Shown piece by piece: positions 49,189 through 62,100 of a stretch of DNA of 64,000 nt. The stretch is from Lithospermum erythrorhizon (Eukaryota > Streptophyta > Magnoliopsida > Boraginales > Boraginaceae). Location of the stretch: contig JADFUC010002401.1 of NCBI GenBank assembly GCA_019722365.1, forward strand, positions 930,001 to 994,000, read 5' to 3'. How positions within the stretch are numbered: the stretch's first letter is position 1; each line of letters starts with the position of its first letter. The notes under the pieces are model-generated. The model worked only from the letters and a program-made list of their open reading frames with translations, was not told the origin of the DNA and searched no databases. Position numbers and translations under genes: made by a program.

Positions 49189-51011
49189 TGAATGTGTTTT
49201 TTTGTGTGTTTCTTGATTTAGGGTTTTGAGTTTGTGTATGTGTTTGTGTCCAAATTTGGGTTATATTCTTGTTGGATGTGTCTCAATGTTTTTTATTATT
49301 TTAATGGTTTTTTTTTAATAATGTTGTTTTTTGATTATTTATTTTTTGAATTAGGATTTAGGACTTTGAATGATACTTACTTCACTCAATTTAATTTATC
49401 ATCTAATGTCTGCTGCATAAATCATTGTCCTCGCTAGATATTATACTAAGATTGAATCCACCTAACTATTACCTCACGAAGCGCTGGCCGAAAGTTCGCC
49501 TGATATACTCCTCACAGACCAACTCCAGACCTCATCAGAGCCTCAGTCGGATTAGGGGCCACAAGTATTTATCATCTAATTCAAATATTTTATAAAGATA
49601 ATAATAGCACCTATTTTTTACTATTTTCAGTTAATAAAGAAAAATAAGAATAATGAAAATAAAATACTAAAAACAAAATACTTTTAACTCCACATGTTAA
49701 GTTGTAATGGATAAAGTAAACGATTAATTATAATGAAACAAAAAAATTTTGCTAGATGATTAATTAAATTGAGACGGGAATTATTTTTCGTTTATTTCTT
49801 ACTTGCTTCGGCCACACAAAAATAGGTCAGTTTTACTTTTTAATGTCCTTTTAAATTTGGGTAAATAAATTTCTAAGTTTTGAATTTAATGTTAGTATTT
49901 TTAGTGTACTTTAATATTGATATGATATTTTTATTATAGTAAAAGTTGTTCAAGTGAATTAAGATTACAAAGTTTATTAATTTTAATAATTAAAAATTAA
50001 GTAAATTTTTTGATCGAAATAGTACTCTAATATTTTTGTGGTGGACCATCAGACCATGTATGATTCCGAATTTATGGTAAGTAATTGCCCAATTTGGATT
50101 TGGATATGAGTATATGAGAATGCTAGAAAGTTGCGGGCTGTGCGTTGAATGAAAGCAGAATAAATGATGGCCGATGGGGATTAAATTTCAATACTATCCA
50201 CTGTGTTGAAGGGGGAGGGATAGGGGTAGCTAAAGTGTACAAGACAAATAAAAAATTCGTGACGTAAGAAAGCTTTTTGGCGAAAAGCTTGCGAGAGGAT
50301 AAGAGGGCCAGCGTGATCAAAGAAGAAAGTTCTAGTATTTTATCACATTACGTGAAAATATTTTAAATACGCCTTATACTTTACCCTTATATTTTAGCCA
50401 GAGTCTGGGACACAAATAATCATTTAAGTTTGCTTAACAAAAATAAATTTTAAACGTGAAAACGGGATGAGGTCAGTTTGCATAAGATGGAAATTACAGG
50501 CAGCCCGAAATATGAAAAGTACAAGAGGCTAGTTCGATAAAGACGCAGTTTTGAAAGTGCAACCGACGCAAATGCATAGTTTAGGGGACAAACGGCTAAT
50601 TAGCATATTTATAAAGAGGTTCCTGCTAAGTGTTGTTGGGGTCGGATTGTAAACAATCTTACTCTTGTGATAACAGGGAAAATGTTTCCGAGTTGAACAT
50701 GTTTTATTTATTTGTTATTATTTTTTGTTAAGAATATTGAGTTGGAATGGTGATTCTAAGGTAGCGAAATTCCTAATCATATAAGTTCCAAATTCAAATA
50801 CACATGAAAATTGAAAAGGAAGAGTGGGAACTGGGAAATGCTTGAGCCTCTTCAAGGCAATTCTGTATGCATTTATATTTACATACTTGGAGAATATGAA
50901 TAACAGGAATGGAATCAACATTTTAAATTTATGGAGAAAATATACAGTGAAATATGTTTAAATAACCTCAAACTTGTCATATAATGATATAAATCACAGT
51001 GATCTTGAAAT
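49189..51011. other. eIF5A upstream region and remorin 3' flank
   Basis: The stretch next to 49188 should carry the minus-strand eIF5A promoter and 5' UTR. No supported gene. Small open frames on both strands are not convincing. A SINE-like fragment is at 50638-50698. The last ~80 bases are probably remorin 3' UTR. Confidence 0.5.
50638..50698 (-). mobile_element. Au-SINE-like fragment
   Basis: The words GGGGTCGGATTGTAAACAAT, CTTACTCTTGTGATAACAGG and ATGTTTCCGAGTTGAAC resemble, from memory, the reverse strand of the Au SINE body (GGGTCGGATGTA, CAGTCTTACCCTTG, GAGGCTGTTTCC). The tRNA-like head with box A and box B is missing, so this would be a truncated copy. Assignment is tentative. Confidence 0.35.
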
Positions 51012-52387
51012 TTAGCAACAGAAACAAGTAACCGGTGTCTGTCCAGTTAATCTAATTCTCTTTGCTTTCTCCTTCACCACAGATTCCTCATGTTTTCTTT
51101 TTTCTTCCGCCTGTTTTCGTGCTCCGTTGGCTATATGTTCGATCCGTGCCAGTTTATCTTGGTAATGCTGGTTCATATTAGCTCTTCTAGTGTCCACCAT
51201 ACCCTGCATCTTTTATTTGAAGTGTATGGTTTGCAAGTTACTATATGCTTGATCTTAGCTATAAAAGATTTTATACAAGTGCATAAACACTTGTGTCATA
51301 CCTTCTTCCTTTCCATTTGTTGTTTTGCTTTTAATTTCTTCTCTTTCTCCCAAGAATGAATTGCAGAATGTAGCCTTTCATACCTGAGAAATGTAAAAAT
51401 GCTGATTGAAACTATTCTTCATATCGCATCATTGTTTGATCATGCCTCTATTTTATCTTAGTTAGCAGAATTCCCTCTCAAATAGATTTTGTCAAAAGAA
51501 TTTCTTGGTATCTCAGCATTGTTGATATGAAATAAGTCAATAACATCTCTCAAATAGGGTACCTCTTAATAATTTTCGCCATCTGAGTTTTCTCCCAAGC
51601 TTCTGCTTTGCTCTCTGCAATTCGTTGCCCCTTATTCATGCTTACACGCCTTTGATCTTCACGAGGCCGAGGGACAGGCCGTGGAGGAGGCGGGGCATCA
51701 TACCTTAGTGGTTGTCCAATCACTGTTCCAAATTATATACATCAGAATTGTATCTACTGAGCATTACAAAAACTACAAAAGAACATTAAAGGTTATAGTG
51801 TTATACATGATCTTGCAGGCCTGAGTTCCTTTGTGTGATGTCGTAGATTGGATTCTTCCAGACAATGTACAGCAAATGCAGAAGCAGCAAGTGCTGTTAC
51901 ATATTCAGGGTCACTCACTTCAAAATTCCTCCTCATAATTCTTGATAATTCCTCGATGGACCTCGTTCTCCTTTATCTTTAAAAATCTGCAATGTAGTAC
52001 TAAATATTTCAAGATATCAAGTTATCATGTGGTGAGGTGCACAAAAGCTCTTATTATACCATTTACCTATTACAAAAATATTGGTTGAGATGTTATCTTC
52101 TTTAATCACATGAACAATTTATTTGGTTTCCTGAGAATTTTTAACAAACTAGACTGCAAATATAAATGATGGCATTTGGAAGATTTGGAAACGAGTCTCC
52201 TGGAGAGAATGCCTTCCATTTGCATGTCCTCTTATGAACAGTATATGGTTAGAAAGCAAAGGTAAAAACTTGCAAAGGGTGCAAAAAACCTTGGCTTCTC
52301 AGCTGGAAGGTTGCTTTGAACAACAAGATTCTCCTCTTTATCCTTCCTTCTGCTAAAGGATTCTAGCCTCTTTAAGGATTTGCTCAT
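51012..52387 (-). CDS. Remorin family protein
   Basis: Plant-specific membrane-nanodomain protein. Five minus-strand exons join in phase: 52387-52290, 51970-51807, 51722-51563, 51383-51302 and 51203-51012 (TAA), giving 231 residues. The N-terminal part MSKSLKRLESFSRRKDKEEN is basic, then comes RSIEELSRIMRR and DPEYVTALAASAFAVHCLEE, as in longer-tailed remorins (group 4-like from memory). A proline/arginine linker (PPPPRPVPRPRE) follows. The Remorin_C coiled coil runs from about residue 117 (ESKAEAWEKTQMAKI) through HSWEKEKKLKAKQQMERKK to ARKQAEEKRKHEES. It ends in CFCC, a cysteine cluster typical of the S-acylated C-terminal anchor. The exon 2 acceptor (AAAG at 51971) is chosen because only it keeps the frame; that boundary is less sure than the others. 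Confidence 0.9.
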
Positions 52388-53182
52388 TTTATTTATTGAA
52401 ATCTCTTTAATCTAAAAGTGATTATTGGGACTCAAAAGGGAAAAAAGTTGGAATAAAAGTTGGCTTCTTTGGTGATTAACTGATGGGAAATGATAGTAGG
52501 AAATCACATTTCCTTTTCATGGAAAGAGTGCCTTTTTCTTGATTTTCTTAGCATGCACATGTACTAGAGGGGTTGCCTATTCCACTCATGAATGATGATG
52601 ATTATTCATGATCAAGGAAGGTATCTATGGTACATTTTCTATCCATAAAAAAGAAAAGTAAATTGAAAGACATGACATGAGGGGAAATTTGTTGGTACGA
52701 CCCTCTGTGCTTTTCAAATAATGTTGGGGTTGGGTGTGAAATGGCCCTAGCATACATTTGCGAAGTGTGGTAGTTAGAAAGTTTCGTCAAATTGAAATTG
52801 TCGTTTGATAAAAAATTAACTGCTACGGTGTATGTATGGTGTTCTTGGAAATTTGACCTAGCCCAGTTAGGAGCGAAGTATGAGTAATGCGTTTAAGGGG
52901 AGGCAAGTCAGCAACGTTTCCACAATTTTGAAACTAAGCAAAATTATCATGTTATTGGAATATTGGGATTAATTCTTTTGATTGCAGTTATTATAGGATA
53001 ATTTATCTATTTTTCAAGTCTTTTTATCATACATTTTACTTTTACATTAATTCTGCCGTTTACATAGCAGCGAGTCGTGAACAAGCCCAGGAAGAAAGTT
53101 TTTTACATTTGAATTTAAATAAAATTAGGGGTATTTTTCGCTAATTTGAAAGCAAAACTAAACACTTCCTCCGGCGCGACGA
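52388..53182. promoter_or_regulatory. Shared divergent upstream region, remorin and SNF2-HNH gene
   Basis: The 795 bases between the two start codons must hold the 5' UTRs and promoters of both head-to-head genes. No TATA box or known element could be fixed with confidence. The right end (53160-53182) is GC-rich. Confidence 0.5.
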
Positions 53183-56100
53183 ATGGAAGCACCCAACTCC
53201 GACGAAATCACCGACGAGCAAAGGCGGCGAGCAGAAGCGAACCGGCAGGCCGCAATCGCCAAACGGAAAGCTCGCGAAGCATTTGACAATGAAAAGGCTT
53301 GGAAATGTCAAAAAGTAAAGTCAGATCAAAGCCTGTTCCGAGCTCGGCTGGAGATATGTTCGCCTGATTCGTTTTCCGTTACGCCGGTTCCGATTAGCGG
53401 GGTTCCTTACCCCGGGGAGGATCGTTGTTTCGAGATTCTAGAGGATCGCCTTGCAAATGTGAGCTTATAATTATGTGCTTTATTTGTTTTCATATATTGG
53501 AATAAATTGGGATTTTGTTTACTATCAGGTTTTATCAACACATTATACTCAAAATTATGGCGGTCGCAATGCTTGTGTTTATAAGTTGAATGATTATGAG
53601 ATGGTTCTTAGGCCTTTGAAGAAGTCGAAAGATCTTGAGTACGAGGAAATTCCTTGGCCAACATTCAATGTAATTGAGAGGCTTTCTCATTCATTTACTT
53701 CGAGTCGATGGATTCCGTGTAGGCCTGAGCATCTACCTGAGGAGAAGGTTGATGAATTGATAGCAAAGCTTCCGCACAAGTTACGAGATACCCTCCTTCC
53801 CTTTCAGCTAGAGGGTGTTCGCTTTGCATTACAACGAGGTGGCCGATGTTTGCTTGCAGATGAAATGGGACTTGGCAAGACCATCCAGGTAATCAAATAT
53901 AACCTACAATTTGTGCAATTAATTGGGTTGGTTTGAAAAGTTACTTTGTGGAAATAATATGTAAGATAGAAACATATATTATTTACACATATGGATGCTT
54001 TCCTTTCTGGCATCTTCTCAGATGTTGAAGTATTGTCAATCGGTTCTATTTATATGAAAGATACTCGTAAATGCGTTGAGATCAGACCGAGAGATAAATA
54101 CATTACGAATTTTATTATATAAGAGAGAAAATTTATTGAGGTGTATGGATTGAGAAGTAAAAACTATTTTCTTGGTAGGAAATAGATTTTAGCACATATA
54201 ACTGTTACATTCTGAGAATGAAATTTTGATGTACTGAAAGTGAAGACAATGGGAGAATCTAGGGATTTTTGAAGCATTATCTCCTCAATCGCTTTGAATT
54301 AATGAAACTAATTCTGGACTCAATATTGATTGTAGGCTATTGCAGTGGCAAGTTGTTTTATGGATGAAGGGCCTATACTTGTTGTTTGCCCAGCTATTTT
54401 ACGGTATTCATGGGCAGAAGAGCTGGAACGTTGGCTGCCTTTCTGTTTGCCTGCTGACATCCATCTAGGTATGAAATGAACATTTTATCCTCAGTGTTCT
54501 CCTGTCACTGTTTTGACCTTTCTCCTTTATGGACAGTTTTTTATGTGTCCATATTCTCTGTAGTATCTGTTATCTTCTATAATTTGTTTCAGAATTAGAG
54601 CTTTCATAGAATTGCTAATCGTTTCATTTTCTGTTCTGAATTTCTTCCATTAGATTGTGGATACTGCAAATATGCTGGGGTTTACTTTGATTAGTAATTG
54701 AAATTCTTCTTCCTTGCTGAAAGCTGTGAAGTAACCACTTATATTCTTAGGCTTGATGAACATGTGATTGTATTTATTGCTTCGCTCATGCTATGTTGAA
54801 ACAAACTATGCCTTTTCAAAGCTTAATATTTGGTAACCTAGACTGAGTTATTTCCGTACCTAGTCGAATAAAGGGAAAAAAGGGACGTGGTACAAATGGA
54901 AATTATGCCTATTTTGTGTGTGTTAATCTATCTTATTTAGATTGGCATGTTTTAAAACAGTCGGTTAGGGTATGCTCAAGGTTCTCTGGTTATCCTACGT
55001 TCCGACCTATCATTAGCATATTAGGTTATACTGTTCTAGTATGGCTCTTCCTTCCCTACTTATACTATTCCATATCTCATTTCAGTTTTCGGTCATCAAG
55101 ATAATCCTGCCCGTCTGAAGAGATGCCCAAAGATTGTTGTCATCTCATACACGATGCTTAAGCGCTTAAGGAAAAGCATCTCAGATCGTAAGTGGGGTAC
55201 ATTAATTGTTGATGAATCACATCATTTGCGATGTACAAAGAAAAAATCAGAATCAGAGGAGGTACTGGTTACCGCTGGAACATGGTTTTGTTATTTATAA
55301 ATATACTGAATTTTTTTTCCTTGTGTTGACATCAAAATTGAAGCGAGTTTTCATAAAAAGGAGAACAGTGGAGAAGTCAAGAGAGCTTTTTTAGTTTTTT
55401 ACTCCCTCCAACCCCCACCACCACCAGAAAAAACAGTAAAAGTAGAAGAAAACACACATATTTAAAGAAAAAGATCAGAAAAAGAGGAATGGGAGAAATG
55501 CGCTAGATGGAGTTGTTATACTCCCTTGATAAGTTATATCACTTTTACGGTTCACATCTATCCCACTTTGGACATTGTGCTTCTATGCCATTTTGTTCTA
55601 ATCACTCTGGAGTCTAGAGATTGTCTGTTACTTCCAAATATATTACTTCCTGGAAGCTACATTGTTATTCCACCTCAGGGGAGTTATTGCTTCAGTTGCA
55701 TTTTTGTTTGTATCAGCTGTTACATTCTGTGCTTCTTACTTCGCATTTCATAATACAAATCTTTCTTATATTACATATTGCAGTTGTCATATGTATACTT
55801 GACCGCTTGCTAGATTGCTAATATTGCAGTTTCTCTTTTCCAACAGTCACAAGCTGTCCTTGATTTGGCGATGAATATCAAACATATAATTCTTCTATCA
55901 GGCACTCCTTCTTTATCCAGGTTGCGGCAAAAAAATCATTAATCATGTGTATATATATATTTTTTGACTTTTTCTATTGATATGTGTGAATTCCCATTTC
56001 TCCTTTCCATATGTTATATTGAGTTTTTTTTCTCTTTCTGTACATTGGTTACCATCCTTATTGATCGAGTTAAAATTTCTCCTTTGTGATCTAGGCCTTA

Positions 56101-59100
56101 TGACATTTTTCACCAGATAAATATATTGTGGTGAGTTCTCTAGTGCAGCTTATGGTTAATTGTCTAGCTACAGGCTCATTGAAAACTTCCAATTTTGTTA
56201 GCAATGTTTTGTTCATTTAGGCCAGGTTTGCTGGGAAAAACCAAATACGAATATGCAAGAACTTACTGCTCTATAAAGCATCAGAATGCTTGTCGAGGGA
56301 AAGTTTATCAGGTGTTCTTTATTTCCATTATATAGCTGTTCTAATTCTTTGCTCTTTTATTTTTCAATCTGATTAATTCAATAGATCACGAGGAGACTGA
56401 TAAAGTACTTATCAAATTCCGAGGTTCAAGCAATAGCGTGTACTATGAGCCTTTGAAGGACTTAGTGAACATCATGCAGATTATAGTATTATACTTATAT
56501 ATTGTCTCTGACTCTCTGAAGGACTTGGTACCTATATATTGTAAATTTCTTTATGCTGCTTGTGATTATATCTTTTATCTTATCTAGCTGCCTATTGGAC
56601 CTTTACTATGAAAATGTCTAGCTGCCTATTCAAGATATCATCTATAAATATGTCTTCATCTGGTCCTTTCAGGATTTCTCAAGGGGAATTCGCTTGCAGG
56701 AGTTAAATATATTACTGAAGCAAACAGTCATGGTGCACACTTCACTTGATTAGCTTTTCAAACTGTGTGCTTGTTTTATTTATTTATTTAAAATAAGCTG
56801 TCATGGTTTATTTATTTAAAATAAGCTGACATGGTACCATAGGCGGATCCATGATTATAATTGTACTGGTGCTAAACAGAGTTTGTTGCGATATATCTGC
56901 AATAAACTATATAGTAAATTATACTAAAGAAAACAGATAAATGTAAGTGCTAAACTTCTAATGAGCTAAATTATTATTAATCGGATAACATAAGTTAGAT
57001 TTGAATTTATAACATACTACACAAAATATTTGTATCATACTTCACAAATATTCAACAAACCTAACACCGATATTGCAAGAATACGTTAAACCACTCCCAT
57101 GTTAAATTTATTGTAAAACGAGACATGTATTACGCCAATTCATACTTTGCAAAAGAACTGCCTAAATTCTCTGTTAAATTGTAGTTTCTCATTTGCAAAA
57201 TATACACAAATTGAACGGATGACTGAGGGCAATGTGTGCTACACAACTATAGCATCTAGATTTCAATATTTTTCTGATGTAGTTATCTAACTGCACACTT
57301 AACTTAATTAGAATCTAGAGTCGAGTGACTTCTTTTATATGCTAGAATTATATGTCTCTATGTTCTGAGAACTTATAAGTTGAATGCGTCTAAATAAAAA
57401 ATCGAAGTAGAATTTTCAAAGTGACTTGTCCATGCCATGGATAGAATCTTACTATTGCTACATTTCTGTTTGTGTATTATTTTGACTTGTCCATGCCATG
57501 GCTTGCTATGTGATGAATACTAGTTATGTGATGTATATTATTTACAGCAATGTTATTAAGTTTCAGTAGGCAAAACAGGTCTAGCAGCTTCATTAGAGCT
57601 TTTAGATTTATCTGTTAACTCTCTGTTCATATCTGATGCTCTTCTTTGATTCGATAAATACAGATTAGACGTTTAAAGGAGCACGTATTAACACAGTTGC
57701 CATCTAAGCGTAGGCAAATAATCGGTCTGGTTTTAAAGAAATCTGACATTGCTAACGCAATGAACATGGTGAGTGGTGATTCTTCTTACAACCAAAGTGC
57801 TGAAGTTGGAAATGCAGAAGAACTTGATACGACAGAAGATATCATTAATTTATTATACTCCTTGAAACCTAGCAGTAATTTCAATGAATTGAATAAGTTT
57901 TATGCCTGATAAAACTGACACTAGTATATTCAAAGCTGTGTTTTGAAGATATCTGGATATCCTTCTTCAGACAATTATCTTTATTCTTTGATTTTAAAAA
58001 GTCTTCTAATTAAAAATTGTAAACTATATTTACACTGGTGTGTATACTTAGGCATACATCACAATCATGTGAATAGAACTTACTGAATTCATTTATTTAA
58101 AGAGTAATCTTGCATCTCTAAGTTATTTAAATTGCTCACTTGCCACTTGCCAGTTGTATGAGCTGCAATTAACATCAGCCTTTGTCAAGCTTCATATGTC
58201 AAGTTATAGTGTAGATATCATCCTTCTCTGAATTCTTGTAGATAATGCTGACAGTTTTGGATCTGAAAAGAGGCTTGTTCAAGCAATTGGTATTGCAAAA
58301 GTGCGAGGATTCTGTGAGTGGCTATCTATACATCCAGTAATTTCCGAGGCGATTACCGAGGAAAGCACTGAAACAAGTTCCAATTCTCATAAAATGATAA
58401 TATTTGCTCATTATCACAAGGTTTTTGATCAAGTACAGGTGACTAAGTCTGCCCTCACTGTCAATCTTCCTCTTTAAATACTCTTTACCTGCAAGGCTGC
58501 CCTCACTTTCTGGTGATAGAATAGCGAACTTGTTGATAATGAGTCCCAACCTATAATAGAAGATGCTTTTTTATCTACTATGTTTTGTGTATGCCGTACA
58601 TGCATGTTTCTTGATTTAATTGTGCTAGTAATTGAATGTTTCATGAATTTTATATATATGGAGTTCCTGATGTTTATAGGAACTATTCTCCATTTTAAAT
58701 CCTTGTCACATATTTATAAATGTTCTCCATGCATGGTCTGGTATTATTGTCTCTAGATATATTTGTGCTGTGGTGCATTGTTCCTTACTGACAACATGAC
58801 AATGATATTGTTGATTTAGTCATTTATCACGGGTATACGACTTTAATACTACCTCCATCCCACAAAGATTGTCCTTTTTTTTATAGTTGTAACAGCTTTT
58901 GATGCCCAAATATATTTGTTTTGTGTTGTATAATATTTTATAAAAAAATATATCAATGGAAAAGAGTTTGAAATGTAGTTTTCATTGATATAGTTTTCAT
59001 CAAGTATTGCTCTGTCTGAAACAAAAATATCTACGGTGAGATTGAATGAATAAAAGTGAAGTCAGACGATCTTTTTGTGGGATAAGTATTACTATTGCTC

Positions 59101-62100
59101 CTAAGGAAATATTAAAATTTGTTATACTTCAGTTCAAATGGCCAGGGATATTTTAAACTAATTGATTGAAATAATTTGTCTATGTCTCAGGAGTTTTTAT
59201 GTGATAAAGCAGTAAAGTTTGTCCGTATTGACTGTAACTTACTCAGTAGCGAAAGACAAAGGGCTATCAAGACTTTTCAGTCATCGCCAGAGGTTTGCAT
59301 TTATATCGTTTACTATCTTCAGGGCCTTTTTATATATTTACATGTTTAGAATGACAGATATCTGACACTGATACGTCGTTGTCATATAAGATCTGGTAAA
59401 CAATGGCCCTAATGTATATTTTTATTAAAATTTTCCCAGTTCTATTTAAATTGGGGTCCTTGGTATTGCATATGCTTTCTCGGTCAAACTATGACCACCA
59501 ACACATTCAAGACTTGATTTCTAGCTTAATAAGAGTTTCAATAGTCTATCTGATCTTTTAATTGTAATAATTTTACTTGGCATTCCTGTCAGGTTAAGAT
59601 TGCACTAATTGGGATTCGTGCCGGGGGTACTGGACTAAACTTGTCAGTTGCAACAAATGTTGTTTTCTTAGAGTTGCCTGAGGATCCTTCCAAGATGGGA
59701 CAGGTGTATTTATCTTCAAAATATCTTATTATTTCCTCCACAATCAATTGATGCTAATTCATTTTTGAGATGCAAGGCTGAAGATAGAGCTCACAGGCAT
59801 GGACAAACAAACGCTGTCAACATATATATCTTCTGCGCAAAGGTAAATTTTTTTCTATTGAGCTTTCTTTTAATCAAGTTCAACTGCCTCCTGAGAGTTT
59901 ATTGTCTTTCAGGATACTATAGACGAGAAACACTGGCGAAGACTGAACAAAAGTTTGCATCGAGTTTCGTCAACTGTAGATGGGAAGTACGATGCCGTAC
60001 ATGAAATAAAGGTATCACTAACAGAACTGGAAAGTTAAGTTGGTTAAGCAAATCCAACTAACAGAACTGGAAAGTTAAGTTGGTTAAAACTTTTAATCAT
60101 ATGATCTCTCAGACAAAAAGAAAAATGTCAAGTACAGCCCAAACTTACAATAAGAAAGAAAGAGCGGGGTGATGAAATTTATGGATCACAATCTCCTGAA
60201 TAGGCTTTACGAGACATCTTTTTTGTTTGCCTAACAGTACCTATCCAATCTCAATTATCAGACCTTCCACTGGATTAAATTTAGTGGGAAATTATATCAC
60301 TGGATGCATCTTGTTGTTGTCCTCTGAAATTGGTTATGTCAAAAATCATTTCCCATTGTATTTGCTTAATGAATTCAAGCAAACAATGTGCTTGTTTTCT
60401 GTGCATTCATATGATAGGATATAACATATAATAAGTTGCAGTTGATGTTTCTATAGCTTATGGAGTCATCTTCTAGTTGACCGATTCAACAGGCCAACAC
60501 CCAAATGATACCCATTGTGTTATACTTGGCTTTTGAGTCATGCAGTTCAATTATGTGGATAATACTGTGGATTGTTGCATTGGTTCTACCTGAAACCCAC
60601 ACAACCTTGGATTGCTGTATTGGCACCTCAAAGGAAATAAACTAAGAATATTGTATCTGTGAACAGTTCTGTTCGCTTTTCAGTTTTCTGGATGATCTCA
60701 TCATGCCTTGTACACACAGATTAATGCAAATAATGTGCTGACTACGTAATTAAAAAAAATGTTATAAGATGACATGAAACATAAATAGTATGCAGTCTTA
60801 CCCTTGTCCTACAGGGATGCTGTTTCCAAGTTGACCCAAGATTGAAGTGCAAACACTATCTACTACTTACAATAGATAAGAAGTGTAGGTAGTATGACGA
60901 GCCATTTAGATCTATTCCATTTTTTTGCTAACTTATTCTAAGATAAAATCTTAAGCTACTGCTCAAGGTTTTTGTCAGGGATCTATGATGTTGCAATTTT
61001 ATTTGGTATCTTTTTTCTAAGTCACATGCTAAACATACAACAGGTTCACAAAGTTTCTCATTTAGAAATGACTCAGAAGCCAGACGAGGGAAATAATCAT
61101 CTGTTAACACAGAGAGAAGTAACAGGCAAAACTTCTGAAGGGAACACAAACTTGATGCTGGGGAGACGTGATAGGCGGGAGAGAGATGTTGAACAATCAA
61201 ATACTCAAACTTCATGCTGTGATGAAGATTCACAGCTTCTTGAAGTTTGTCATAGAAGGAAGAGTTACAAAGATCAGAGTGATAACAGTGATGTACTATG
61301 CCAAGTGGGCGGCCTTGATGTTGAGGTAAAAATATATGTCCTCCGTGAATTGGACAGATGTCTCTCCTTCACTACTAGATCTGACTGTTTTGCTTACCGT
61401 GACAGAACACAGTTATAAATCCAGAACATGAGGGGTTTGCTGCAAAATTCAACACCGAAACTGATGTAAGTTCATTTTGTGAAATGCGGAAAAACAGTGA
61501 TGACAGAGAAGATTTGGAAACGGTATGCCACATCCAACTTTTCTAATGCTGATAACTAATTTATTTTGTCTCAGATTGTTATTTATATGGGTCTCTTTCT
61601 TGATGTGCTAGAGCTTGAAACTTATGATGTTTGGTATCTAATGATCCAGGGAGACAATAACTTAGAAATAAGAAAAGTCAGTGACACCAGCTTAAGTGAA
61701 GAAGGTAGAGCAGGTGTTAATAGCAACATTCAAGTCAATTCACTGCGGTTTGAGGTATCATAAACAAATATTTATGATTATTTTAATGTCCTTGTGGTTG
61801 TATCCTATTCTCAAAACCCTCAGTATACTTTGATTCACCTATTGGGTATTTTTTATTTTCTAACACGTTCACATGTAATAGTATGTTCTTATTTATCTTC
61901 AAAACTTTGTAACATCTTAAGTTTTTTATTTATTCATTTTCTGGTAAGAGTTCTCATCTATTCACAATTTGGCAATAGGCAAATGTTAACAGTTTCACCT
62001 AGTGCAATTGTTAAGCATCATTTGTTACATAATTAGTACTTACTTTTGCAAGAAAAAATATTGATTTACATTTAATTTTATGCATCTGTTGTTTTGATGT

